Assembly: GCF_025499515.1 (NCBI RefSeq)
Contig: NZ_JAMKFA010000001.1
Coordinates: 372,001-436,000, forward strand
Length of the DNA: 64,000 bases
Source: Flavobacterium odoriferum
GTDB lineage: Bacteria > Bacteroidota > Bacteroidia > Flavobacteriales > Flavobacteriaceae
Direction: 5' to 3'
The position numbers and the translations under genes are program-made. Positions 38,436 through 47,012 of this stretch are shown here, piece by piece. How positions within the stretch are numbered: position 1 is the stretch's first letter; each line of letters opens with the position of its first letter. Under the pieces are notes generated by a model. The model saw only the letters and a program-made list of their open reading frames with translations. It ran no database searches and was not told where the DNA came from.

Positions 38436-38867
38436 TTATTTACAAGCGATTTTTTTCACACGATTACCGTGTCTTCCACCTTCAAATGGAGTGTTTAAAA
38501 AAGTATCCACCATTTCAATAGCTTGCTGAATAGAAGTATAACGTGCTGGAATACTAATAATATTCGCATCATTATGTTGACGTGCTAAAGCGGCAATTTC
38601 TTTTGTCCAACATAAAGCCGCACGAATATCTTGGTGTTTGTTAGCTGTCATTGCAATTCCGTTTCCTGAACCGCAGATTACAATTCCTAAATCAGCTTTT
38701 TTTGATTCCACATCATACGCTACTGGATGACCAAAATCAGGATAATCTACACTATCAAAAGTATCGGTTCCGTGATTAAAAATGGTATGTCCTTTTTCTT
38801 CTAAATATTGAACAATAGCTTTTTTATAATCTGGACCAGCGTGGTCGTTTCCAATTGAAATTTTCAT
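38436..38867 (-). CDS. rpiB: Ribose-5-phosphate isomerase B
   Basis: RpiB interconverts ribose-5-phosphate and ribulose-5-phosphate in the pentose phosphate pathway. The 143-residue protein has ISIGNDHAGPDYKKAIVQYL, CGSGNGIAMTANKH with the catalytic Cys, and HNDANIISIPARY. A -7-like CAAAAGTA lies at 38898-38905 (reverse strand). Confidence 0.95.
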   Translation of the reverse strand: MKISIGNDHAGPDYKKAIVQYLEEKGHTIFNHGTDTFDSVDYPDFGHPVAYDVESKKADLGIVICGSGNGIAMTANKHQDIRAALCWTKEIAALARQHNDANIISIPARYTSIQQAIEMVDTFLNTPFEGGRHGNRVKKIACK

Positions 38868-38955
38868 GTTGTGTGTTGTGTTGTTAATTATATTTTACAA
38901 AAGTAATCATTTGTTGTTTTATATTAAATTAGCTTTGTGTATAAATAATGAAGAA

Positions 38956-39480
38956 ATGAAATTTCAAGCAAAAATTAAGTATTTCGACGAAAACAATTTA
39001 GGACACGGACCTTATATTGAAATTCCTGAAGCTATTTATCAAGAATTATTAAAAATCACAACCGATAAACGTGTAAAATGTACCTTAAATAATACAATTA
39101 CGGTTAGTAGAGCAATGGCTCCAAAAGGAAGCTTTCATTACATTTTATTAAATAAAGAGGTTTTAAAAGAAAGTAAAATAAATGTGGGTGAAGATATAGT
39201 AGTAGAACTTCAACCTGATGAATCAAAATACAGAATGCCTATTTCGGAAGAAATGGAAGAAGTTTTATATAACGATCCTGAAGGAAGTATTTTATTTAAT
39301 AAACTAACTCCTGGAGCGCAACGAACTCTTATTCATGTTATTAATCGATTTAAAAGTTCTAACTTAAAAATAGAACGCAGTTTTGTTATTTTGGAACACC
39401 TTAAAAAGACAAAAGGAAAAATAGATTTTGAACTTTTGAAAGAAGATTTTAAGAACCAACGAAACAATATGAAATTTTAA
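38956..39480 (+). CDS. DUF1905 / YdeI-OmpD-associated domain protein
   Basis: The 174-residue protein has an N-terminal DUF1905 beta domain (about 1-95; KGSFHYILLNKEVLKES, INVGEDIVVEL) and a C-terminal YdeI/OmpD-associated-type helical segment (GSILFNKLTPGAQRTLIHVI). I start at the ATG at 38956; a longer frame is hydrophobic and overlaps the promoter region. A near-consensus promoter is seen: TTG at 38911-38913, 16 bases, TAGCTTTG at 38930-38937. The function is unknown. Confidence 0.8.
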   Translation: MKFQAKIKYFDENNLGHGPYIEIPEAIYQELLKITTDKRVKCTLNNTITVSRAMAPKGSFHYILLNKEVLKESKINVGEDIVVELQPDESKYRMPISEEMEEVLYNDPEGSILFNKLTPGAQRTLIHVINRFKSSNLKIERSFVILEHLKKTKGKIDFELLKEDFKNQRNNMKF

Positions 39481-40020
39481 CGTATTTCATTAAAAATCAA
39501 TAAAGTATTCAATTTTCTACTATGATTTTTATCATATGTTAATTACTTATCGTAAATCGTTGATAATCAGTTAACCTTAATTTAACAATTATTGTTAACA
39601 ACTTTGGATAGAAAATAAGAAGTTTTTTTTGGATGTTGATTAAAAATTTGTAATCCAAAACCACAATCAAAATTCCTAATTTAGTTTCACGATTTTTTAG
39701 AAAAGTTATCAATAGAAAAAAATCAGTTTTCAACAGAAATCAACAATTGAAGTTATTTACAAAACTATTATAAAATCAAATTTCAACAACTGTTGATAAG
39801 TATAAAATAAAGAATTTAGAAGGTCTTATTTTCAGTTCTTTACTAAATTTTAAAATTGTTAATTACGTTGTATAAGTAACGATAACTTTTAAAAACTACT
39901 TCTGTAAAAAAACTTATTCCACATATTAACACTCTATAATAACCATCATAAATTTAAATTTAATTAAAAATATTTTTTATTGTTTTTAATATATGTTGAA
40001 AACTTTCAGCTTTTAAAAAA
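39481..40020. other. oriC: Candidate replication origin (540 bp non-coding AT-rich block)
   Basis: This block lies between the 3' ends of two convergent genes, where no promoter is needed, yet is 540 bases long. DnaA-box-like 9-mers include TTTTCAACA (39727-39735), TTATTTACA (39753-39761), TGTTGATAA (39791-39799), TGTTGAAAA (39994-40002) and weaker ones at 39558, 39634, 39706 and 39915. A 17-base palindrome (TTAACAAT T ATTGTTAA) is at 39582-39598. An extremely AT-rich run (about 39946-39993) could be the unwinding element. Gene orientation flips at this block. No exact TTATCCACA box is present, so the call is tentative. Confidence 0.45.
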
Positions 40021-40260
40021 TTAAACAATTTTTAAATGATCGTCTTCGTTTAGTTTTTTTAGAATTTCTTTTACGGTTGCTTCATCGTTTGGATGTACTT
40101 TTAATTTTATGCCGCCATAAGCAATTGTGGCTAATGGATCGATTCCAACGATAGTTTCGTTTTCAAAAAAGTAAGCAATTCCTTCTTGCTCTAATAAATT
40201 TTTAATAATTAAAGTTTCGTGTTGGTAGTTAAAAACAGCAACGGTTACAAAATTTTCCAT
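40021..40260 (-). CDS. DUF2007 domain-containing protein
   Basis: This 79-residue protein (VAVFNYQHETLIIKNLLEQE, then GIKLKVHPNDEATVKEIL) matches the small DUF2007 family, sometimes called putative signal-transducing proteins. It folds as a ferredoxin-like alpha/beta unit by family analogy. The function is unknown. It points left, divergent from rnr. Confidence 0.85.
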   Translation of the reverse strand: MENFVTVAVFNYQHETLIIKNLLEQEGIAYFFENETIVGIDPLATIAYGGIKLKVHPNDEATVKEILKKLNEDDHLKIV

Positions 40261-40376
40261 CTGAATTGATTTACATTATAAAGTTACGATAAGTTATTTT
40301 TATATTAAAACTGAAATACATTTTCGTTTTACATTGTTGTATTTTGTAACTTTAACCAATAATTGAAAATGATACA

Positions 40377-42554
40377 ATGAGTAAGAAACCAAAAAAATTA
40401 GGAAATAAACCAAAAGATTTTACTGCACAAATATTTAAAATACTTTCAAGAGAACCTTCTAAATCTTTTAATTACAAGCAAATAGCTGCTGTTTTAGAGT
40501 TAAGCGATACCAAAAGCCGAAACGAAATTATTAGAGATTTAAAAATACTCAAAGCACAAGATAAAATTCACGAAACGGAAATTGGAAAATATCAAATTAT
40601 TTCCAAAGCTGAATATTACGAAGGAATTATAGACATGACGTCTCGTAAAACAGGATATTTTGTTTGTGACGAATTAGAAGACGATGTTTTTGTTCCGTTT
40701 ATTAACTTAAATCATGCTTTAGATGGCGATAAAGTGAAAGCTTATATCTACAACAGAAGAAGTTCACGTAAACCAGAAGCAGAAGTTTTAGAAATTTTAG
40801 AACGTAAAAAATCAGAATTTGTTGGGGTTATTGATGTGCAAAAAAACTTTGCTTTTGTAACCACTGCTAATGCTAAAATGTATACCGATATTTTCATTCC
40901 AAAAAATAAAATTGGAGATGCAGAACACGGTGATGTTGTTTTAGTAACCTTAGAAGATTGGCCTAAAAAAGCCGATTCTCCTTTTGGTTCTGTGATAAAA
41001 GTGTTAGGAAAACCAGGTGAACACAATACAGAAATTCACGCGATTTTAGCTGAATATGGTTTACCGTATGATTTTCCAATTGAAGTGGAAGCATATGCAA
41101 ATAAAATAGATACTTCAATCACAGAAGAAGAAATAAAAAAACGTCGCGATATGCGTGATGTTTTAACGTTTACGATTGACCCGAAAGATGCAAAAGATTT
41201 TGATGATGCGTTATCGTTTCAGGTTTTAGAAAATGGAAATTACGAAATCGGAGTTCATATTGCCGATGTTTCGCATTACCTTCAAGAAGGAACGATTTTA
41301 GATGATGAAGCGTATAAAAGAGCAACTTCTGTGTATTTGGTAGATAGAGTAGTTCCAATGTTACCTGAAGTGTTATCTAATTTTGCATGTTCACTTCGTC
41401 CACATGAAGAAAAATATACGTTTTCAGCTGTTTTTCAATTAAATAATAAAGCGGAAGTTTTAGATGCATGGTTTGGAAGAACAGTAACGTATTCTGATCA
41501 ACGTTTTGCGTATGAAGAAGCTCAGAGTATCATAGAAACTAAAAGTGATGTTATTCCAGCCAAAATTTCATTAACTGGAAGCGAATATATCGTTCCAAAA
41601 CCAATAGTTGATGCTACTTTAAAAATGGATGAATTAGCTAAAATTCTTCGTAGAAAAAGAATGGCAGCTGGAGCAATTTCGTTTGATAAAGTAGAAGTAA
41701 AATTCAATTTAAATGAAGATGCAGAACCAATTGGAGTTTACTTCAAACAAAGTAAAGATGCGAATCATTTGATTGAAGAATTCATGTTGTTAGCCAATAG
41801 AAAAGTAGCAGAATTCATTGGGAAACAAAAGAAAACCTTTATTTATAGAATTCACGATGAGCCTAATGAAGATAAATTAATCAATCTTCAAACGGTGATT
41901 GCTAAGTTTGGATATTCGATAAATTTCAAATCTAAAAAAGACATTTCAAGTTCGTTGAATAATTTACTTTCAGAAGTTGTGGGTAAAAAAGAACAAAATT
42001 TAGTGGATACGCTTACAATTCGAAGTATGAGTAAAGCAGCTTATTCAACTGAAAATATTGGTCACTACGGATTAGCATTTGATTATTATAGTCATTTTAC
42101 ATCGCCAATTCGACGTTATCCTGATGTAATGGCACACCGTTTGTTACAATTTTACATAGATGGCGGAAAAAGTGTAAGTGAAGAAGAATACGAAGAAAAA
42201 TGTGTGCATTCTTCACAAATGGAAGGTTTAGCGGCTCAAGCCGAACGTGATTCTGTGAAATACATGCAAGTAAAATACATGCAAGATCACAAAGACGAAG
42301 AGTTTTTAGGTGTAATTTCTGGTGTAACAGAATGGGGAATTTATGTAGAAATTATCGAAAACAAATGCGAAGGAATGGTTAGAATTCGTGAAATAAAAGA
42401 TGATTATTACACGTTTGATGACAAACAATATGCTTTAGTTGGTGAAGTTTCTAAAAACATTTTACAATTAGGAGACGAAATTTACGTTAAAGTAAAAAAT
42501 GCTGATTTAGTGAAAAAACAATTAGATTTTCATTATTTGAGAAAGAAAGAATAG
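40377..42554 (+). CDS. rnr: Ribonuclease R
   Basis: This 3'-5' exoribonuclease degrades structured RNA in the cytoplasm. The 725-residue protein has an N-terminal winged-helix region (FNYKQIAAVLELSD), cold-shock domains, the RNB catalytic domain with TIDPKDAKDFDDALSF (metal-binding Asp cluster, about 262-278) and FTSPIRRYPDVMAHRLL, and a C-terminal S1 domain (FLGVISGVTEWGIYVEI). The downstream gene follows after 2 bases. Confidence 0.96.
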   Translation: MSKKPKKLGNKPKDFTAQIFKILSREPSKSFNYKQIAAVLELSDTKSRNEIIRDLKILKAQDKIHETEIGKYQIISKAEYYEGIIDMTSRKTGYFVCDELEDDVFVPFINLNHALDGDKVKAYIYNRRSSRKPEAEVLEILERKKSEFVGVIDVQKNFAFVTTANAKMYTDIFIPKNKIGDAEHGDVVLVTLEDWPKKADSPFGSVIKVLGKPGEHNTEIHAILAEYGLPYDFPIEVEAYANKIDTSITEEEIKKRRDMRDVLTFTIDPKDAKDFDDALSFQVLENGNYEIGVHIADVSHYLQEGTILDDEAYKRATSVYLVDRVVPMLPEVLSNFACSLRPHEEKYTFSAVFQLNNKAEVLDAWFGRTVTYSDQRFAYEEAQSIIETKSDVIPAKISLTGSEYIVPKPIVDATLKMDELAKILRRKRMAAGAISFDKVEVKFNLNEDAEPIGVYFKQSKDANHLIEEFMLLANRKVAEFIGKQKKTFIYRIHDEPNEDKLINLQTVIAKFGYSINFKSKKDISSSLNNLLSEVVGKKEQNLVDTLTIRSMSKAAYSTENIGHYGLAFDYYSHFTSPIRRYPDVMAHRLLQFYIDGGKSVSEEEYEEKCVHSSQMEGLAAQAERDSVKYMQVKYMQDHKDEEFLGVISGVTEWGIYVEIIENKCEGMVRIREIKDDYYTFDDKQYALVGEVSKNILQLGDEIYVKVKNADLVKKQLDFHYLRKKE

Positions 42555-42556
42555 TT

Positions 42557-43192
42557 ATGAAAAGAATATTATTATCAATATTTTATCTAAGCAATTTTAT
42601 AATTTATGCTCAAGATTTTAAAAGGAATCAAAATGAATCTGCAACAGATTTTGTAAGTAAAAATATTCCTTTTGAAGAAACAAGAGTTATTGAATTATTT
42701 GATAAAGTTGTTGAATCTGAATATTGGTTTAAGGGAAAAAAAGTAATTTTTTGTTTTTATGAAAATTATAATCAAAATATAAAAATTCCAGATACTTACA
42801 TTCAAGCATATGTTTTTATTGAATTATCAAGTAACATTTACAGAAGAATATTTATAGATAATTTTAATGTAGGAGATAAAGAAATCAATGGAATAAAAAT
42901 TGAAAGTATATTTTTTTCTAATATTGATAATGATTCAGACAAAGAGTTAGGAATTATTATCAGTCAAATAACCGGTGAAGGAGATACAATTGATTATGAA
43001 GGAAGGTTGTTTTTTACTAAATTTTATGATAAACCAAATTATAACCAATTACCTAAGAGTTTAAATAATAATACTTCTTTTGATTCAATTTTTTATGAGT
43101 TAGAAGGAAAAATTGATGATGGTGAATTTAAAAAAGCTAAATTTAAAACAGCTTCAGACGTAAAGAATAAATTAAAACAATTAGGATTTTAA
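42557..43192 (+). CDS. Secreted protein of unknown function
   Basis: The 211-residue protein has a signal peptide (ending near IIYAQ). The mature part includes FFSNIDNDSDKELGIIISQI, an Asp-rich stretch like those in FG-GAP or VCBS-type calcium loops, but only one copy. I do not recognise a family. It directly follows rnr, 2 bases downstream of its stop, and may be read through from it. Confidence 0.65.
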   Translation: MKRILLSIFYLSNFIIYAQDFKRNQNESATDFVSKNIPFEETRVIELFDKVVESEYWFKGKKVIFCFYENYNQNIKIPDTYIQAYVFIELSSNIYRRIFIDNFNVGDKEINGIKIESIFFSNIDNDSDKELGIIISQITGEGDTIDYEGRLFFTKFYDKPNYNQLPKSLNNNTSFDSIFYELEGKIDDGEFKKAKFKTASDVKNKLKQLGF

Positions 43193-43201
43193 ACAAATAT
43201 C

Positions 43202-43876
43202 ATGAAAAACACATTTTTAACCTTTATAACTTGTTCCATTTTTTCATTTGGAATAGCACAAACCGAAAAAAATGTTGGTGATTTTACCAAAGTAACCGCT
43301 TTTGATAAAATTGATGTCAACTTAGTTGCTTCAACTGAAAACAAAGTTGTTTTAACGGGTGCCAATTCTCAAGAAGTAGAATTAGTAAATAAAAATGGCG
43401 AATTAAAAATCAGAATGCCTTTAACTAAAATGTTAAGTGGTGACGATGTTTCAGCTACGGTTTACTACAAAAAATTAGAAGGTGTGGAAGCTAATGAAGG
43501 AAGTAGAGTTTCTTCAAAAGATGAAATTTCTGCCATTAATTTTGATATCATTTGTAAAGAAGGTTCTGAAATTAAACTAACTAATTTACAAGCCGATAGA
43601 TTACAAGTTCGTGTTTCGCAAGGAAGTATTGTAACTACAAAAGGAATGGTAAAAAATCAAGACATTTTATCCAATTCTGGTGGAAAATACGATGGTCAAG
43701 ATTGTAAAACGCAACAATCTGTAGTTACGGTAAACGCTGGTGGAATGGCTCACGTATATGCAACAGATTTAGTTGATGCTAAAACAAGAGCTGGTGGTGA
43801 AATTAAAATTTACGGAAAACCAAAACAAATCAACGAAAAGAAAATAGCTGGAGGAACTATAGAACAAGCTAAATAG
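43202..43876 (+). CDS. Head-GIN (DUF2807) secreted protein
   Basis: The 224-residue protein has a signal peptide (ending near FGIAQ) and a DUF2807 beta-helix domain: FTKVTAFDKIDVNLVASTEN, then LKIRMPLTKMLSGDDV, VEANEGSRVSSKDE and AGGEIKIYGKPKQ. Unlike the other DUF2807 protein in this window (23577-24344) it lacks a lipobox. It starts 9 bases after the previous gene. The function is unknown. Confidence 0.85.
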   Translation: MKNTFLTFITCSIFSFGIAQTEKNVGDFTKVTAFDKIDVNLVASTENKVVLTGANSQEVELVNKNGELKIRMPLTKMLSGDDVSATVYYKKLEGVEANEGSRVSSKDEISAINFDIICKEGSEIKLTNLQADRLQVRVSQGSIVTTKGMVKNQDILSNSGGKYDGQDCKTQQSVVTVNAGGMAHVYATDLVDAKTRAGGEIKIYGKPKQINEKKIAGGTIEQAK

Positions 43877-43879
43877 TTT

Positions 43880-43994
43880 AGTGATTAGTAAAAAGTAACT
43901 AGTAATTAGTTATTTTTTATAGAAATTAGTAATTTTATACTTTAATTAATAAGAGTCTTGTGAACTTATCACTTATCACTCTTTACTTATCACT
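43880..43994. repeat. Intergenic patch of TTATCACT / AGTGATTAG words
   Basis: A 17-base stretch AGTGATTAGTAAAAAGT (43880-43896) is an imperfect inverted copy (15 of 17) of ACTCTTTACTTATCACT (43978-43994). In between, TTATCACT recurs. The patch fills the gap between the head-GIN gene and the LysE-like gene and encodes nothing evident. Confidence 0.55.
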
Positions 43995-43999
43995 TAAAT

Positions 44000-44695
44000 T
44001 TGCATTTACACGATATACTTACCGCAATTCCTTGGGGACTTTTGTTAGCTTTTTCAATTGGTCCTGGTTTTTTTGTTTTACTTGAAACCAGTATTACCAA
44101 AGGTTTTAGAGCGGCATTTACTTTTGATTTAGGAATTGTTTTTAGTGATATTATTTTCATTTTAATCGCTTATTTAAGTACCAATCAACTTTTAGAACAA
44201 TTAAAAGATAATCCAACACTTTTTGTTATTGGCGGAATTATCATGTTGGCTTACGGATTAATTTCGTTTATTCAACTCAAAAGAAATTTCAAAAAACAAA
44301 CTGAAATTGAACAAGACGATGATAATATTCCAAAGAAAAATTACTTTGCTTTGTTCTTCAAAGGGTTTTTATTGAATTTCATCAACATTGGAGTTTTAGG
44401 TTTTTGGATGATGATTATCATTACTTACGGACCACAAATGGAAATGAACACTTCTCGAATTTCTATTTTTTTCGCAGCAATTTTAGTGTTTTATTTGGCT
44501 TTCGATGTAGCTAAAATATTATTAGCAAAGCAATTGAAACACAAATTAATTCCTGCAAATATCTACAAAATCAAACGAGTGATTAGTATGGTAATTCTAA
44601 TTTTTGGTTTGTTTTTTATACTACAAGGTTTCTTCCCAAAAGAAAAAGAAATGATAACCAATAAGTTATTGCCTGATACTGCTATTACTGAATAA
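44000..44695 (+). CDS. LysE-family translocator
   Basis: The 231-residue protein has about six membrane segments and the LysE-type start LLLAFSIGPGFFVLLETSI. LysE-type exporters move amino acids or related solutes out of the cell. The frame opens with TTG at 44000, but TAAATTTG at 43995-44002 looks like a promoter -7 element overlapping that codon, so the true start may be a few codons later. The substrate is unknown. The C-terminal tail (VISMVILIFGLFFILQGFF) is a final membrane helix. Confidence 0.82.
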   Translation: MHLHDILTAIPWGLLLAFSIGPGFFVLLETSITKGFRAAFTFDLGIVFSDIIFILIAYLSTNQLLEQLKDNPTLFVIGGIIMLAYGLISFIQLKRNFKKQTEIEQDDDNIPKKNYFALFFKGFLLNFINIGVLGFWMMIIITYGPQMEMNTSRISIFFAAILVFYLAFDVAKILLAKQLKHKLIPANIYKIKRVISMVILIFGLFFILQGFFPKEKEMITNKLLPDTAITE

Positions 44696-44712
44696 TATTT
44701 TTCATTATTTGT

Positions 44713-44735
44713 GATCCTGAACACGTTTCAGGATC
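44713..44735. repeat. Short palindrome, CTGAA/TTCAG type
   Basis: GATCCTGAA and TTCAGGATC form a perfect 9 bp stem with loop CACGT, 17 bases after the LysE-like gene. It shares the CTGAA / TTCAG core with elements at 47013-47110 and 49311-49331. Confidence 0.6.
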
Positions 44736-44766
44736 TAATTATTTTTTTCTAAAAATTATTCTATAA

Positions 44767-44794
44767 AAAACCTTCTAATTTCTTAGAAGGTTTT
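44767..44794 (-). terminator. Hairpin next to a tRNA-Cys 3'-end copy
   Basis: AAAACCTTCTAA / TTAGAAGGTTTT form a 12 bp perfect stem with loop TTTC; the A-run on the left gives a U-tract for leftward transcription. It directly adjoins a copy of the tRNA-Cys 3' end (44792-44808). Confidence 0.7.
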
Positions 44795-44808
44795 AGAGGC
44801 ATCGCCCG
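44792..44808 (-). pseudogene. 17-base copy of the tRNA-Cys 3' end
   Basis: TTTAGAGGCATCGCCCG occurs here and again at 44876-44892, where it spans the tRNA-Cys acceptor 3' strand and part of the T arm. Beyond these 17 bases the two copies differ, so this is a fragment only. Confidence 0.6.
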
Positions 44809-44850
44809 AAATATCTTTAATTAATTTTTCTTAAAAATTAAAACAAAAAA

Positions 44851-44878
44851 AAAGAGCTACTATTTCTAGTAACTCTTT
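44851..44878 (-). terminator. Terminator of tRNA-Cys
   Basis: AAAGAG-C-TACTA, loop TTTC, TAGTA-A-CTCTTT forms a stem with one mismatch just past the 3' end of tRNA-Cys. The A-run at 44842-44853 supplies the U-tract on the reverse strand. The loop is the same TTTC as in the hairpin at 44767-44794. Confidence 0.7.
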
Positions 44879-44880
44879 AG

Positions 44881-44951
44881 AGGCATCGCCCGGATTCGAA
44901 CCGGGGTAGACGGTTTTGCAGACCGCTGCCTAGCCGCTCGGCCACGACGCC
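44881..44951 (-). tRNA. tRNA-Cys (anticodon GCA)
   Basis: On the reverse strand a 71-base cloverleaf can be drawn: acceptor GGCGTCG / CGATGCC, D arm GAGCGGCTA, anticodon loop CTGCAAA with GCA, T arm CCCGG-TTCGAAT-CCGGG. The discriminator base is U, as expected for tRNA-Cys. CCA is not encoded. A terminator hairpin follows. Confidence 0.97.
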
Positions 44952-45082
44952 ATTAGTTGAACGGACTGCAAATTTACATTTTATTTCTACTTATGCAAAA
45001 TATTAAGTAAATATTAAGCTATAATTTCTATTTGTAAAAATTATTATAATACTTTTGATTCACTAAATATTTACAATAAAAA

Positions 45083-47002
45083 ATGAGAAAAATCTATTAT
45101 TTAAAGCCTGTTTTTAATTTTATTTTAATTGGATTACTTATTTTAACATTTAATAGAATTTTCTTATTTATAATTTTTAATGAAAGAGTTGTAGAAACTC
45201 CAAATTATTTTCAATTATTTAGTATTGGACTTCGTTTTGATTTAATTCTCCTTTGCTATTTAAGTTTTCTTCCATTTGTTCTTATTACAGCTTTACCAAA
45301 CAGTATTTTAAATAAAATCAAACAATTTTTCAATGTTTATTTTATTTTCTTCTTGTTTCTAATTCTTTTAATGGAGTTATCAACTTTAGATTTTATCAAT
45401 CAATATGACACGAGACCAAATCGTTTGTTTTTAGATTATTTAATTTATCCAAAAGAAGTCGTTGGAACTTTAATTAAAAGCTATTTACCTTCTTTAATTA
45501 TCACCACAATTTTACTAGGAATAGCATTGTTTTATGCTTTCAATTATGGAAAAAAATTATTTTACCCTATCGAAAGTAAGTATAAAAACAAGTTACTTTT
45601 ATTTCCTGTAGTTGCTTTCTTTTTGTTTTTTGGAGCTCGTGGAAGTTTAACTTCTAAACGTCCAATAAATGCTAGTAATGCCATCTTTTGTTCCGATCAA
45701 ATGACAAACTCATTAGGATTAAATTCGTTTTATACAGTAGCTTTCGCAGCGTATTCAATGAAGAATGAAGGAGATGTTAAAAAATATGGTAAAATGGACG
45801 AATTAGAAGCATATTCTCGTGTAAAAAAATACATGGATGTAACTGAATTTATTCCTGGAGAAGTACCTTTTTTACACCTTCAAAAACCAGATGCTCCACA
45901 ACCAAAATACAATGTGGTAATCTTTTTACAAGAAAGTTTAGGAGCAGAATATGTAGGATGTTTAAAGGGTTTACCACTAACACCTGAATTAGATAAATTA
46001 TCAAAGGAAGGTTTATTATTTACCAATTTATATTGTACCGGAACTCGAAGTGTAAGAGGAATTGAGCAAGTAACCGCAGGATTTTTACCTAATCCATCAG
46101 AAAGTATTGTTAAATTAAGTGGTTCACAACAAGGGTTTTTTACCTTGGCAGATGCTTTTGGCCGTCAAAATTATGATACGAGTTTCATTTATGGTGGAAT
46201 GGCAAATTTTGATAATATGGCATCTTTTTTCAATGGAAATGGATTCAAAAATATTATTGATGAGACTGATTTTGACAACGATGGAAAAAAATATGCGATG
46301 AAAGGAACTTGGGGATATTCCGACGAAGATTTAGCAGTGAAAGCTAATGAATATTACAAAAATCTTGGTAATAAACCTTTCTTTTCTTTGATGTTTTCAA
46401 CTTCAAATCACGAACCTTTTGAGTTTCCTGAAGGAAGAATTCAACTTTATGAACAACCTAAAAATTCTGTTCATAATGCCATGAAATATGCTGATTTTTC
46501 TATTGGTAAATTCTTTGAATTAGCTAAAAAAGAATCATATTATAAGAACACTATTTTTGTAGTTATTGCAGATCATAACACCAGAACGTATGGTAAAAAT
46601 TTAGTTCCAGTTAATAAATTTCATATTCCTGCTTTAATCATTGCGCCAAATGTTGATAAAGGAATTACCTACGATAATTTAGCAAGTCAAATGGATATTC
46701 CATCAACGGTTTTGGCTTTATCAGGTATCACAACTAAATCGCCAATGCCAGGAAGAAATTTATTAAAATTACCAAAAGGTACAAAAGGAAGAACCATTAT
46801 GTTATTCCATGAAACCTATGCTTTTAGAGTAGAAGATGATATTGTTATCTTAAATCCAAATACAAAACCATTGCAGTTTAAAGTAAAAAGTGACACTGAA
46901 TTAATTCCGGTTGCTTTAAACGAAGAATTAGCTAAAGATGCGCTAGCTCATATTGTAGCATCAAGTAATATGTACAAAAATAGAGTGTATAAAATAGATT
47001 AA
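45083..47002 (+). CDS. LTA synthase-family phosphoglycerol/sulfatase-like transferase
   Basis: The 639-residue protein has five N-terminal membrane segments and a periplasmic alkaline-phosphatase-fold domain (about 270-640). Metal/catalytic positions are visible: Glu284 in FLQESLG, the probable nucleophile Thr321 in CTGTRSVRGIE, and VIADHNTRTYGKN. In Gram-negatives, members move phosphoglycerol or phosphoethanolamine onto periplasmic glucans or envelope glycans. The donor here is unknown. A -7-like TACTTTTG is at 45050-45057, with TTG 15 bases upstream. Confidence 0.88.
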   Translation: MRKIYYLKPVFNFILIGLLILTFNRIFLFIIFNERVVETPNYFQLFSIGLRFDLILLCYLSFLPFVLITALPNSILNKIKQFFNVYFIFFLFLILLMELSTLDFINQYDTRPNRLFLDYLIYPKEVVGTLIKSYLPSLIITTILLGIALFYAFNYGKKLFYPIESKYKNKLLLFPVVAFFLFFGARGSLTSKRPINASNAIFCSDQMTNSLGLNSFYTVAFAAYSMKNEGDVKKYGKMDELEAYSRVKKYMDVTEFIPGEVPFLHLQKPDAPQPKYNVVIFLQESLGAEYVGCLKGLPLTPELDKLSKEGLLFTNLYCTGTRSVRGIEQVTAGFLPNPSESIVKLSGSQQGFFTLADAFGRQNYDTSFIYGGMANFDNMASFFNGNGFKNIIDETDFDNDGKKYAMKGTWGYSDEDLAVKANEYYKNLGNKPFFSLMFSTSNHEPFEFPEGRIQLYEQPKNSVHNAMKYADFSIGKFFELAKKESYYKNTIFVVIADHNTRTYGKNLVPVNKFHIPALIIAPNVDKGITYDNLASQMDIPSTVLALSGITTKSPMPGRNLLKLPKGTKGRTIMLFHETYAFRVEDDIVILNPNTKPLQFKVKSDTELIPVALNEELAKDALAHIVASSNMYKNRVYKID

Positions 47003-47012
47003 AAAAGCCTTT

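Noticed and set aside
39539..39733. A 64-codon open frame on the minus strand inside the non-coding block
   Set aside because: Low-complexity composition, no recognisable motif, no promoter, and it covers DnaA-box-like sequences; likely chance.
43880..43994. CRISPR array
   Set aside because: The repeated words are degenerate, too short and irregularly spaced, with inverted copies; no cas genes are present.
44792..44808. Second complete tRNA-Cys gene
   Set aside because: Only 17 bases match the tRNA; no cloverleaf can be formed beyond them.
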